The notes beneath the pieces were generated by a model. The model saw only the letters and a program-made list of their open reading frames with translations, made no database searches and was not told where the DNA came from. Both the position numbers and the translations under genes were made by a program. From Gentiana macrophylla (Eukaryota; Streptophyta; Magnoliopsida; Gentianales; Gentianaceae): a DNA stretch of 64,000 nt. Within the stretch, counting starts at the first letter, position 1; the number at the start of each line of letters is the position of its first letter. Location of the stretch: the NCBI GenBank assembly GCA_026214975.1, contig CM047815.1, positions 80,186,800-80,250,799 on the forward strand, read 5' to 3'. Positions 44,581-56,363 of this stretch are shown here, one piece after another.

Positions 44581-45008
44581 GATTTTTAAATAAAAAAACC
44601 TGACTGTAAAAAAAAGATGAAAGAAGAGAAGACAGCAGCGTTCCGGCTTGTAGCAAAACAACAAATTGGTTAGTACGTACCTGCGTACAACATGGAATGA
44701 TATGGAAGGGTATTTTTGTCCGTTTGAATTATTTTTTTTTGTCTTTTTTGCAACTTTCTCAAAATGTGTGTCATGTTTATTTATTTTATATTAAAAAGTG
44801 GATTTTAGGCTTCTTCTTTCTTATTTTTTAAGGTGCGATTTAAAGCTTCTTGTAATTATTTTATTAAGGTATCCTTAAAATTTACAAATTTAACTTACCT
44901 TCCAAAAATAGAATAAATTAATCATTAAATGCTTATAATCTATTGATAATTAGAAAATAAGACATATTTTGGAATATTTGTAATTAACACGAAACCCAAA
45001 TATTTTTT

Positions 45009-45360
45009 GGGGGAATGACGGAGAAGGACAAAAATATTTCATCAATTGAGTAGAATGACAGTCTTTTGAAACTTTTGTATAAAGGACAAAACTATTTATC
45101 CACTGTCGAAATTCACTTTGCTTTAAATTCCTTTGCCGAAATTTATGTCGAAATTCACTAATTTTCAAAATTCATTGTCGAAATTCACCGATTTTAAGGA
45201 TTCACTTTATCGAAATTCACCGATTTGGGATTCATCTGGGAGATTCTTTTGTTTGTCCTTCTCATTATAAAATGATGCGATTGTCCTTCTCCTATATAAA
45301 AATGTAATTTGTCTCATTCTTCAAAATATTCCAGATTGTGTCCTTATCCCTAATTTCCCA
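45009..45360. repeat. MITE-like repeat, copy 1
   Basis: Starts GGGGGAATGACGGAGAAGGAC and ends GTCCTTATCCCTAATTTCCCA, imperfectly inverted ends. It shares most of its length with 46358-46750, including CATCAATTGAGTAGAA and repeated words related to GAAATTCACCGATTTTGGGA. Confidence 0.55.
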
Positions 45361-45489
45361 TATTTTTTTAGGGGGAAGGGGCCAAAAGGACAAAAAAAAA
45401 TCATAAATGGGGATAGAAGGACGCTACTACATTTCATGTGATTAAAAAGGACAAATTCATAATAAATGGACAAAAATACCCTTTTACAC

Positions 45490-45740
45490 ATTAAACACGT
45501 AGTAACGCTTGATAAAATGTTATAACAGCAAAAAAAAAAGTAGTAACAGCCAAGAAACAAGTAGTAACAGCTAATAAAATGTAGTAACATCCAATGAGAA
45601 AGTAGTAACAATCAATAAACAAGTCGTAACAACCAATAAACAAGTGGTAACAGCCAATAAAATGTAGTAACGGCCAATAGACAAGTAGTAATAGCACATA
45701 AAATAGATAAAGTTATATAAAAAAATGTAGTAACGTTAAA
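45490..45740. repeat. About 21-bp minisatellite
   Basis: Roughly a dozen degenerate units of the type AGTAACAGCCAATAAACAAG, period 20-21 bp. The minus-strand reading frame shows a seven-residue period (LFIGCYY-like), which follows from the 21-bp repeat and is not evidence of a gene. Confidence 0.7.
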
Positions 45741-46357
45741 AAATTAATAGTAACAACCCTAAACCCTAAACATTTAAAAAAAACAAAAATATAATAATCA
45801 ATGAATCAACCGGATTTTTGACTCAGCCGGATTTTTTCACTCAGCCGGATTTTTGATCGAAGCATGAAGCAGCAGCCGGATTTGATCGGATTTTTGCAGC
45901 AAACCTCAACGGCATCTCCGGCACGATCACATAATGCTCCGGGACCACCCCTTTATGAGAGCAGACCCTTTTGATTCTTCATTGAATCGATTTAGGAAGG
46001 AAATCGATTGCAGACGATTGCAGACATTGAACGAGAGAAGAAGACGAATCTGATTCGGGTGGACGGCATCTTCAATGCTGCATAAATGTGATTCCATCTC
46101 TGTTCTTCTTTGTTGATTCAAGAATTTGATTCAAGGAGATGATTCAAGAATCATTCAAGGGTGGACGGCGGCTTCCATAATTATGTAGGCTGCCACAGGC
46201 GGCTATGTTAGGGCTGAGAACGTGAATATTTTGTAAAATTAGTAAAAAGGGTATTTTGGTAAGTTTAGGTAGGTTTTGTCCTAAATAATAATCAGTTTTC
46301 TTCGATCCTGATAAATACATTAATCTGTCCTTCTTGGAAAAAACCTATTTTTTTTAT
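45741..46357. other. AT-rich spacer with short CCGGATTTTT repeats
   Basis: Four or five copies of CAGCCGGATTTTT lie at 45810-45900. The remainder shows no recognisable gene. Confidence 0.5.
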
Positions 46358-47281
46358 GGGGGAATGAGGGAGAAGGACAGAAATATTTCATCAATTGAGT
46401 AGAAGGACAGTTTTTTGAAACTTTTGCATAAAGGACAAAACTATTTATTCATTGTCGAAATTCACTTGTGTTCGAAATTCCTTTATTTAAATTCCTTGCC
46501 AAATTCATCGTCGAAATTCACTAATTTTCAAAATTCATTGTCGAGATTCACTGATTTTGGGATTCACTCGTCAAAATTCACCATCGAAATTTCTGATTTT
46601 GGGATTCACTAGGAAGATTCACCGATTTTGGGATTCACTGTTTGTCCTTCTCGCTTATAAAATTATGCGATTTGTCTTTCCCTATAAAAAATATGTAGTT
46701 GTCTCCATTCTTAAAAATATTAGGATTGTGTCCTTATCCCTAATTTTCCATTTTTTTATAGGGAGAATGACAAAAAAAAAATATAATAAATAAACAAACA
46801 AATATGCGCCTGCATTGCGGTGTTTTTTCCCACATTCATTTTCAAACACTCTTTTGATTTATATCACCAAACGTGAAAAAAAAATCACCAATTTTTAATT
46901 TTATTTTTTATACTCGTTGTTCGATATCATTAATTACATCGTTTTTCATGAGATTAACTTTCGAAATTCACTTAGTGAATCTCGTCAGTGAATCCTAATA
47001 TAAACATTGAATTTCAAAGAACAGTGAATTTCGACAGTAAATTTTTGGAAAATTACATCGGAATATAATTGATGTGGTCTAGAAAAGAGCATGAAAAAAA
47101 AAATTGGTAAAAGATTTCAAGTTTGGAGTTGTAGTTGAAAGATACAAATGTATAAAAATGATGGAATAGAGACAAAGTGTGTTGTAATTTTTTATAAATA
47201 ATTGTCCTTTATACAAAATTTTAGAAAGTGTGTCCTATTCACCAATTTATAAAATACTTTCTCATTCTCCCTAATTCCCCC
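46358..47281. mobile_element. MITE-like repeat copy 2, possible 924-bp inverted-repeat element
   Basis: The left end GGGGGAATGAGGGAGAAGGAC through CATAAAGGACAAAAC (46358-46440) is matched in inverted form by 47195-47281 (TTGTCCTTTATACAAAA...TCATTCTCCCTAATTCCCCC). The first ~390 bp match 45009-45360. No exact target duplication is seen. It is non-coding. Confidence 0.5.
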
Positions 47282-47538
47282 TTTAATCTATCTCCAAATT
47301 TAAATATTTCATATATATTTAATTTTACTTTAAATGAAAAATATCGAATAATACTAAAGGTATACGTAGTAAACGTTTTCCTTAAAAAAAACAATAAACG
47401 TGATCCTGGTCATAAAAGAAAATAATAAGAAACCAATTATAATAATAAGGTCATAAATCCACAACAACGTCCATTTTTTTTCAGGTTAAAGATTACATCC
47501 ATTCATTTAACGAACAACATAATAATACGGTTAGGGAT

Positions 47539-48528
47539 GAGAAATTTGTAAATCAGGCCACCGTAATGTCTGACATTTTGTTTCAGGTCAAATATTTTCT
47601 GACATTTTTTTAGGTTCCGCGTCTAAATTTAGACGATTTCGTCCAAATTTATATTATTTCGTCCAAATTTGATATAAATCCCGTCAAAAATAAAATACAT
47701 GCTAAAAAGGACGGAGCCGTCCAAATTTAGACGAATCCGTCCAAATTCTGACGGAAACAATAGATTTGGACGGTTTCTACTTCAACTTCTTCAACCTACC
47801 TTCTTCTCATCTCTGCTCTTTTCAATAGCGTACTGCCTTTTTTTTTTCTCCAATATATAAAGAAAATCAAAGAGGAACAAAACAACGAAATACATGCAAG
47901 ATGTTACGAGTGTTTGTAACAAACTAGAGGAATTTATGGTGGGCTGAGACAGATAATTACTAGATGGAGAAGGAGGAAAAAAAACAAAAAAATTAAGAAA
48001 AAGAAGAAGAAAGAAAGCCAAAAAAATTAGTCCCAGAGAATGAAAGAGAAAGTGAAGGAGAAAGAAGGATGTGCGATAGATAAGAGGAGGAGAGAAGGAA
48101 ATAGGGAGATGAATTGCAGTAGGTTGAAGAAGTTGAAGTTAAAACCATGAAGTTGAAGTTCCGTCCAAATCTATTGTTTCCGTCATAATTTGGACGGATT
48201 TCGTCTAGGATGTGCGATAGATAAGAGGAGGAGAGAAGGAAATAGGGAGATGAATTGCAGTAGGTTGAAGAAGTTGAAGTTGAAACCATGAAGTTGAAGT
48301 TCCGTCCAAATCTATTGTTTCCGTCATAATTTGGACGAATTTGTCTAAATTTGGACGAAATCCGTCCTATTTTATTTTTGACGGGATTTATATCAAATTT
48401 GGACGAAATAGTATAAATTTGGGCGAAATCGTCTAAATTTGGACGCGGAACCTAAAAAAAATGTCAGAAAATATTTGACCTGAAAAAAAAATGTCGGACG
48501 TTACAGTGGTCTGATTTACAAATTTCCC
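47539..48528. mobile_element. Foldback-type element with long terminal inverted repeats, 990 bp
   Basis: Terminal inverted repeats exceed 250 bp: 47539 onward (GAGAAATTTGTAAATCAGG) pairs with the end at 48528 (minus strand GGGAAATTTGTAAATCAGA), both passing through CAGGTCAAATATTTTCTGAC and several GTCCAAATTTAGACG words. A perfect 5-bp duplication GGGAT flanks it (47534-47538 and 48529-48533). The centre contains a 141-bp tandem duplication (48066-48206 and 48207-48347). There is no transposase. Superfamily not decided. Confidence 0.8.
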
Positions 48529-48742
48529 GGGATATCCTTCACAACAAAGTAATTTTATATGGTGACAATTAATGTACCACAAATAAAGATATAGTTAATT
48601 GTCAATTAGGACATATCTAGAAAGATGCCAGAATTTTAGAACTATAAAAAAAGATTTTTGTCAAAAGTGACATTTCATAAAATGATTTGAAAGTGAATTA
48701 CGTTTGGTTTTGTGCTGAAAATCAATTTAATTCACTTTCACA

Positions 48743-48747
<5 letters not shown>

Positions 48748-48784
<37 letters not shown>

Positions 48785-48815
48785 TTTGTTTGTTTGTTTG
48801 TTTGTTTGTTTTTGA
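48748..48815. repeat. Poly-T run and (GTTT)n microsatellite
   Basis: A run of more than 30 T is followed by six or seven GTTT units. Just upstream, AAGTGAATTA...AATTCACTTTCAC forms an inverted repeat at about 48690-48742. Confidence 0.85.
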
Positions 48816-49404
48816 GGGGCAATGAAATGTTCTTTTTGTCAAAAATCTTTTCTTATGGTTTTTTTTACCTAACATCTTCCATATTGTGTCTTTTAGGATC
48901 CTTATCCCATAAAAATATCCCACGTTATTAATGAACATTAACATTCAACATTTATAGATAAAATATCAATACATATATATATTTCAATGTTTATCTAACT
49001 TACGGTTAGCTCATAATCACAAAAATTAAATTAAAATTGTTATCTACAATGTAATATTATTCCACATTGGAAGAATGTGGGAAATATCTTCAAGACCCCT
49101 TTTTGATCTTTTGGATGCATTGTAGGGTTTAGAGTTTGGGAGAAAAGAAAAAGATGGCCTAACAGCAGACTTTTTCCGGTAGCAATTCTATGGGAAGATT
49201 CCGGTGGTTGTTTGTGTGGGTAGACGGTAGATGCCGGACACTTGGGCGGCTTCACGCAGAAACTACAACCGTAAAGAAAACGATTATTTTTCTAAGATTA
49301 ATTTGGTATGAATTCTGCCTATCTTATTTGTTTATTGTTTAAATGAAGGCGATCATGGTAAAAGGAAATTAAAATTTTAAATTCCGTTGTGTTCCTGCAT
49401 TGAT
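48816..49404. other. No recognisable feature
   Basis: AT-rich; the short open stretches are not supported. Confidence 0.4.
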
Positions 49405-49530
49405 TTCCTAACAACAACATTGGGGACTTGGATTTGAGGACACTCTTTGGAAGCTAAGTGTCGGGATTACTTACTAATGATCAAGCCCTTTGGGTTAAAT
49501 TTATGGTCATGAAGTATGGAAACCCGTTTG
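49405..49530 (+). pseudogene. Possible LINE reverse-transcriptase tail fragment
   Basis: Reads LDLRTLFGS-stop-VSGLLTNDQALWVKFMVMKYG, resembling the plant LINE segment in which LxLR is followed by KLxWRLL and then ALWVKVxxxKY. It is short and contains a stop; the assignment rests on one motif only. Confidence 0.35.
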
Positions 49531-49629
49531 AGCAACCTAGGCAAGCAAGTTCTTTTGTTGGTTGGGGTGGTTATGTATGCCTCAGTCCAATGAAGTAGAT
49601 TCTTTGACTTGTTCCTTAAAGGTCCTTTG

Positions 49630-52600
49630 TGTTATGACGGATCGATTAAGAAGTGGTGGTGATTGTGAGTAAAGATAATAGATAAAAGCAAACAAACACA
49701 GAAGCAAGAAGAACACAGGTTTAACGTGGTTTCCGGCAATGTGCCGACTACTCTACGGACAAACGATGATATTTTATTATCACCAGAAAAGTTACATCAA
49801 GTTACAATTAATACAGATGGTATTTATAGCCTTGGGAATCCAAACCTAACCGACTAAATAGCCAACCCAGTAAATGACTGAAATACCCCAGAAGTAACTC
49901 AAACAAACATGCAGCAGACGTGTTTCCCAAGTCTGCTGAGCCTCAACAGACTTGCCTTCGGTAGAATTGCCATCAATGGTGATCAACCTGCTTGATCTTG
50001 CCCCTGGTGAACACCATATTTTCGATAGATGCTTCACACATTGCTGACCAGAACATGTTTCCATAGACCTCAGTAGCATAAGTTTAAGTCACCATTACAA
50101 ATCTTCACCTTGGCTTCAACTCTATGAAAACTGACCAGATGCACAACCAAGTGTCAGATGTACAACCAAATGCTAGAAATCCTCTTTGTCTTCAGACTTG
50201 AATACCTCAGCAGACCTCCACCTTCAGCTGAGTATTCCCAGATTCATATTTAAAAGCTTTGGATATTCAGCAAGTCTAGACACAACTGAAACTTGCCCCT
50301 TGGAACTGGTTTAGTGAACATATCAGCAGGATTCATATCAGTGCTGATCTTTTCCACTTTAACCCTCCTTTCATTTCTTAGAAAGTGGTACCTAACATCA
50401 ATGTGCTTGGTTCCCTCATGATGAACCTGATCCTTAACCAAACATATTGCACTAAGACTGTCACAATACACCTCAGCTTGATTTTGATGCAGACTCAGAT
50501 CATTGACTAGCCCTTTCAACCAGATTGCCACCTTTTTCGCATACGCCGATTGCCATATACTCTGCCTCAGTAGTAGATAATGTCATCAGACTGTAAAGTT
50601 GCCTTCCAACTTACCACAGAACCACCCAAAGTAAACACATACCCAGTCATAGACCTCCTGCTGTCCACATAAGTAGCATAATCAAGAATCACAGTACCCT
50701 GTGACAAAACATTGAGTACCACCTCCATAAATGAATCCAATAGCTGATGTACCCCTAAGGTACTTGAATGTCCTATTCACTGCTTTCTAGTGTTCCTTTC
50801 CAGGTTGAGCCATAAACCTGCTGACAACACTGACTGCTTGAGCAAAATCAAGTCTAGTGCAAACCGTGGGATACATTAGACTGCCTACTGCACTAGCATA
50901 TGGAACCTTAGACATGTATTCATCCTCTTCAACTGACTGTGGAGCAAACACAATAGACAGATGTAGATTTGGTGCCATTGGAGTATCTATAGGTTTGACT
51001 GCTGACATGCCAAACTTGGGTAATACCTTTTCAATATACCCCTGCTGAGACAAGAATAGCTTCCCCTGCTTCCTATCTCTATATATCTCCATCCCTAGAA
51101 TTTTCTTTGCATTCCCCAAATCCTTCATCTCAAATTCAGCCTTGAGCAGATTCTTCAGATCTTGAATGTCAGATTTCTTTGCAGCAGCTATCAGCATATC
51201 ATTTACATACAACTCCAGATAGATGATTGACCCATCCTTCAACTTGTTGTGATAAACACAGCAATCATATGGACTCCTGCTGTAACCCTACTGAATCATA
51301 TAGCTGTCAAACTTCTTATACCACTGTCTTGGAGACTGCTTAAGTCCATATAAAGACTTCTTCAACTTGCACACATATCTTTCCTTTCCAGGAACTTAGA
51401 AACCCTCTGGCCGAGTCATATAAATCTCCTTATCTACATCTCCATGTAGAAAAGAAGTCTTCACATCCAATTGCTCAAGTTCAAGATTCTGATGTGCCAC
51501 TATTGCTAACAGCACCCTGATGGAAGTATGTCTGACCACTGGAGAAAATATTTCTTCATAGTCTACCCCCTCTTTCTGACTGAACCTCCTAGCAACCAAA
51601 CGTGCCTTATATCTAAAACCCTCAGCAGATGTCATTGCTTCATTTTTCTTGAATATCCATTTGCAAGTTACCACCCTCATGTCTTGTGGTTGTTTGACCA
51701 GATCTCAACTCTCATTCTTATGAAGTGACTCTATTTCTTCTCGCAAAGAAACAAGCCATTGGGATGCCTCATAACATGTCACAGCTTTCTTGTAAGTGTT
51801 AGGTTCAAAACCATCCACTTCTTCAGCTACTTGTAGTGCATATCCAATCATATCCTCCTCAAAACCATATCTTCTTGGAGATATGATATTGGTCCTCCTA
51901 GCTCTGCTGAGAGCTATACCCTGCTGACCAACATCATCTATTTGAGTGTCTGCTAACCCTTGTTCAGCAGACTGGTTTGGATCCAGCTCTGGATCTGCTG
52001 ATTTTTGACTATCCCCTGCTGAGTATTTTGATTCAGTAGACTCTACTTGAAGCTCCACCTGTTTTTCAACCTTCTCAGTGTCATATCTAATTTTAGATTT
52101 AGATGTGGCCCTCACTGATGAGTTAAGAATAGAGTTTTCATCAAAGACATAAACTATGCTACTGAGTCTGGTCTGCTGAGCATCTACATACAACATCAGC
52201 ATATCATATACATACAACATCAGCTGAATCTGGTCTGCTGAGGTATTCAAATCTGAAGACAAAGAGGATTTCTGGATCTTGGTTGTGTATCTGGCACTTG
52301 GTTGTGCATCTGGTCAGTTTGCATGAACTTAAAGTCAAGGTGGAGATTTGTATTGGTGACTTAAACTATGTTACTGAGTCTGGTCTGCTGAGTATGGCAT
52401 TCAGTAGAATCTGTGGGAATTTGTGGTGGTCAGTAGAGCATGAAGCATCTACTGAATCTGGTGTTCGTTTGGGGCATTAGCAGAGTTGTTCAGTCTGCTG
52501 AAGCTATGTCTGCTAGTACATGGTATTAGCAGAGTGAAGTCTGCTGGTTCACAGCAGACTTAAGGAACACGTCTGCATGGTTTCCTAATTTGTTGGAGTT

Positions 52601-52867
52601 ACTTCTGGGGTATTTCAGTCATTTATTGGGTTGGCTGTTTAGTCGGTTAGGGTTGGATTCCTAAGGCTACAAATACCATCTGTATTAATTGTAACTTGAT
52701 GTAACTTTCTGGTGATAATAAAATATCATCGTTTGTCCATGGAGTAGTCGGCACATTTCCAGAAACCACGTTAAATCTGTGTTCTTCTTGTTTCTGTGTT
52801 TATTTACTTGTTATTCTTATATCTTTACTCATAATCACCATCACTTCTTCATCGATCCGTCATAACA
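49630..52867 (-). mobile_element. Rearranged copia with oppositely oriented LTRs
   Basis: The left LTR 49630-50099 is in minus orientation (minus start TGTAATGGTGACTTAAAC, end GTCATAACA). The right LTR 52349-52867 is in plus orientation (TGTATTGGTGACTTAAAC...GTCATAACA). The sequence next to each LTR on the pol side (50100-50240 and 52240-52348) is the same 3' untranslated segment, inverted. Between them lies minus-strand pol. A normal element has both LTRs in the same direction, so its 5' part has been replaced by an inverted copy of the 3' end. The outer flanks do not show a matching duplication. Confidence 0.75.
50250..52262 (-). pseudogene. copia RT-RNase H, Tork/Tnt1-like, inactive
   Basis: From right to left: a linker and RT entry (52262-51705, TYKKAVTCYEASQWLVSLREE), RT fingers and palm (51680-51396: CKWIFKKNEA, RLVARRFSQKEGVDYEEIFSP, LEQLDVKTSFLHGDV), a broken GLKQ region, then 51242-50787 with the palm box reading LYVNDMLIAA instead of LYVDDMLIA, so the first catalytic Asp is Asn. 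RNase H ends at 50531-50250 with HEGTKHIDVRYHFLRNE and PADMFTKPVP; its DSDWA part is lost to frameshifts. gag, protease and integrase are absent. Confidence 0.8.
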
Positions 52868-54575
52868 AAGATTGTGTTTGGTCTTTCTGATGAAAAACAA
52901 GTCACATGTGTACAATATTTTTAAATTTTTTATTTCAATGATTGAAAATCAGTTTCAAACTTGTATCAAATTCTTTAGATCTGATAATGGCACATCTTAA
53001 CTCTTTGCTAAATCCCTTTGTGATGAGAAGGGTATTGTGCATCGAACATCTTGCACTAATACCCCTCAACAAAATGGAAAAGCATAGAGAAAGAACCACC
53101 CTCTGTTAGAGGTTGCTAGGGCTCTATTGTTTCAAATGAATTTACCAAAATCCTATTGGGGAGATGCAATTGTTACTCCTTCATTCCTCATCAGGATACC
53201 TTCTAGGACTCTTCATTTAAAACTCCTTCAAATATTTTGAAAGACCTTTACCCAAACTCTCAGCCGGTGTCTTCTATACCATTGAAAACCTTTGGACGTG
53301 TGGCCTTTGTTCATAATCTTTCCCCTTCAAGGGGTAAACTTGATCCTAGAGTTATAAAAATTATTTTTATTGTATTCTTCTATAAAAGGGGTGCAAATGT
53401 TTTGATCCCATTAAGAGAAGATGCTACATTTCTTTTGATGTAACACTTTTTGAAAGTATCCCTTACTATTCTAAAAACTCTATTCCTATAAGTGATCACA
53501 CCAACTTCTTGGAAACAATAGCACTTCCTCAGTGATTCCTATTTCTGAGACTCCTATAGAAAATAGTTTTGAGCCTAGTAAAGAGATCTCTGAACCCCAG
53601 GAAGATGTCATTATCTATACTAGAAAAGAGGGAAAACTCATCCTCCCAGATGCAGTACATATCATAATCTAAAACCTGACCCAGCTCTAGAGAAGATGAT
53701 CAACCTGATGGATCACTTGAGAAGGTGGTGGAAAATGATATTTCTATGGAACAAGATGATCAGACTAAAAAGAATGTTGAACTCTGTGCCTACTCCTATT
53801 GCTATAATAAGGGTGTCAAAGAATGTATCAAACACCCTATTAAGAGATTTGTACCCTACTCCACAAATTTAGAACCTTATAAAGGCTGTTTTGCTAAAGA
53901 TGAATGAAATTTCTGTCCCTATGAACATCTCTCAGGCACTGGCAGATCCTCATTGGAAAACTGCTGTGATGAAATAAGAGCTCTCATGAGTAACAACACA
54001 TAGGAAGTTGTTACTGAAAGGAACAAAGGTTGTTGGACCAAAATGAGTATTTTGTGTGAAATACAATTCCGGTGGTATAGTAAAATGACTCAAGGCAAGA
54101 TTTGTTGCCAAAGGGTATACTCAGACCCCTGTCATTGATTTCAATCAAACCTTTGCCCCAGTGGAAGAATTGAACACCATGAAGATTCTATTAGCACTTG
54201 GTGCAATTAAAAACTGGTATCTTTACCAAATGGATGTGGAAGATGTCTTCACAAAGTGTTTACCGAAGACTGCATTTCAATATTGTATCAGCAAACTTGC
54301 TCTTTTCAACATCTTCCAACCAAGCTTGAGGGGGAGTATGGCGAGATGACAAATTATGTTGTTCATCTTACTGTTTCTTTTCTTAGTTTAAGTAATCTAA
54401 ATAATGGGATGGTCTTTAACCCTATCATGTTAGTCTTTTCTTGTTTTTATTATTTGGTTTAGTGTTTAACATTGCTTTTTATGTTTGTAGCCAGTTATAG
54501 CCGTTGGCTTTGAATTTAGAATGGCTGGTCTTGAGAATAACAAGAATAATACTCTTCTTCTTTGTTAAATTCTCT
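52868..54575 (+). pseudogene. Copia integrase-RT remnant with internal deletion and LTR
   Basis: Plus-strand integrase from FRSDNGT (about 52975) through TPQQNGKA (53065) and LPKSYWGDAIVT (53145), with stops. RT entry is at 54100 (RFVAKGYTQTPVIDFNQTFAPV), then YQMDVEDVFTK jumps straight into the polyprotein end LPKTAFQYCISKLALFN: the rest of RT and all of RNase H are deleted at about 54245. A purine tract TTGAGGGGGAGTA (54326-54338) and an apparent LTR, starting near 54339 and about 240 bp long, follow. Family not determined. Confidence 0.65.
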
Positions 54576-54714
54576 AGGCATAACTTCTCTTTCCCAATCC
54601 GCTGCTTGTTATTTGTAAATTGGAAGTACAAGTGTACAACCCATGATTGGTTCTATCTGTGGACACATAGCTAGAAGCTAATTCCATGCTAAAACTCAGC
54701 AACATACTTGTTAA

Positions 54715-56363
54715 GCTTTGTAGGAAAAGTGCTATTATAAATTTATCTCTAACACGCCCATTCACAATTTGGTGGATAAACTTGGGACATGTAGTACATT
54801 TTAAAGTTCACAATTTGGGGAAACTACGATTGTTTTGTTCCAGCTATCAGCTATTTTTACCTTTGGATTCCCAATACATGGAATGTAGGAGGAAAAAAGG
54901 TGTGAAAAACTAGACATATGATATGTTGCCTTGAGTCAATGACCCATGAGGCAGGTTGGTTGGTTCCAAAATAAGAGAGGGATAGAGGATTACCTGTTTC
55001 CAACAGTGAGCATGAGGACTCACCTGTGGGTGGTGTTGGTTTGGCTGTTTGGGCAAGGACAAGCTTACTGATATGTTCTATCTGTTCTTGAGTGAGTGAA
55101 AGCCCCCAGCAGAGTTCTGACCTTGATCAGATGACACCTGATTTGCTTGTCTTACATGCAGAATTCCACGACACTTCTTGGCTTCCAATTTGCAGGTTTT
55201 CCATGAATGCCCCAACAAGTTTCTCTGGTGTGCCCCTGTTTCTTGCAATGGTCACACCAGAGTCTTTGTTTCCAATCTTCCTATCAACCTTGCCTTTTAC
55301 AGCCACAAGAGCTGAATTTTCAAAAATAGGAGCAGCAACAATCCCTGTTTTCATCACTTTCCTTCTTAGTTCCCCCCTTCTGACTTCAGAGAAGACTTCC
55401 TTAAGTCTAGGCAAAGGATTCTTCCCTAGAATCCTTCCCCTCATTTCATCCAACTCTTGATTCAATCCCGCCAGGAATATATAAACTCTGTCATTTTCTT
55501 CCTTTTTCTGGAATTTGACTCCATCACCTGGACAGTCCCACGAGATGTTGTAGGACACGTCCAAATCCTGCCATAGACCAACCATGGTGTTGTAATATGA
55601 AGTAACATCCTAATTTTCTTGTTTGTAAGACCACAACTTGGTTTTAAGTTCATAGATCTGAGATGTGTTCTTTAAATCAGAATACATCTCCTCCACAGAT
55701 TTCCACATGTCTTTGGCTGTAGGTAGGAACATGTGAGGCTTGGCGATTGCGGGCTCCATTGAGTTTATAAGCAAGGCCCTTACCATGGAGTTCTCAGATC
55801 TCTATGTTGCAGATTTGGGGTCACCTTCGGCTGGCTTAACAGTTTCTCCGGTGATGTACCCAAGCTTTCCCCTTCCATCAATGACCAATTTGATTGTTTG
55901 AGACCATTCTAAATAGTTCTTTCCGTTCATCCTTTGCAGGGTGAGTATGGCTGAGGAAGAATTATAATTGGAATCTCCTCCGGTGTGCTGATCAGTGGTT
56001 GTCATGGCTGTTCCGTTGTGGTGGAAGAGGTGCCCGATGTGTCAATGTTTATGGCTGCCCTGTAATTCATGATTGCCCAAGGGTCATGCAACTATGCTCT
56101 GATACCATGTAAGAAAAGAGAATAAGAAAAGGGATACTTTATTGATACTGAAAATTATATATTACAACTGTGAAATCCCTTCTACTTGAATACACAGAAA
56201 GGATAGAACCCTTTTCCCAAGTAAACTCCTTAATCATAAGAGCATGATATGACCCTTTTACCGTTTCATTATTAAACAGAATATAAATTACACAATATTC
56301 AACACTTGTTAAGCTTTGTAGGAAAAGTGCTATTATAAATATATCTCTAACACGCCCATTCAC
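54715..56363 (-). mobile_element. Copia remnant, minus strand (5' LTR, gag, protease start)
   Basis: The 5' LTR is 56108-56363 (minus start TGAATGGGCGTGTTAGAG, end TTTTCTTACA, 256 bp), followed by the primer site TGGTATCAGAGCA (56095-56107). gag follows to about 55127. The protease motif WVIDS then RQH lies near 54920-54960, where the expected Gly is lost. About 60 bp of the other LTR start occur at 54715-54773. Most of pol is deleted. Confidence 0.7.
55127..56005 (-). pseudogene. copia gag remnant
   Basis: Starts at ATG 56005 (MTTTDQHTGGDSNYNSS), with MNGKNYLEWSQTIKLVIDGRGKLGYITG, a typical copia gag N-terminus; stopped at 55802. Resumes at 55585 with DVSYNISWDCPGDGVKF, IFLAGLNQELDEMRGRIL and PLPRLKEVFSEVRR. 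The zinc knuckle (CDHCKKQGH) is frameshifted near 55240. Confidence 0.7.

Larger units (their letters stand above)
42365..44790. mobile_element. Candidate inverted-repeat element carrying a gene fragment
   Basis: The left end (42370-42435: AGTTGCAATAAGGACAAAAT, then CGGACTAAAATACCC) recurs inverted at 44705-44780 (minus strand AGTTGCAAAAAAGACAAAA, then CGGACAAAAATACCC), giving imperfect terminal repeats of about 60 bp. Between them lies AT-rich, intron-like sequence with a tandem duplication of about 148 bp (TATGGATTTCAGCTGCTTACG at 42705 and 42854, 20 of these bases shared) and a glutathione-peroxidase-like segment. I found no target duplication; the left tip coincides with the copia insertion site. 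This could be a Pack-type element or a chance pairing of two MITE ends. Confidence 0.4.

Noticed and set aside
45491..45697. Hydrophobic 68-residue ORF that looks like a membrane protein
   Set aside because: Its seven-residue periodicity is a by-product of the 21-bp minisatellite.
48748..48790. Poly-T as the tail of a minus-strand LINE or SINE
   Set aside because: No LINE or SINE body, A/B boxes or target duplication is visible next to it; an adjacent (GTTT)n suggests a simple repeat.
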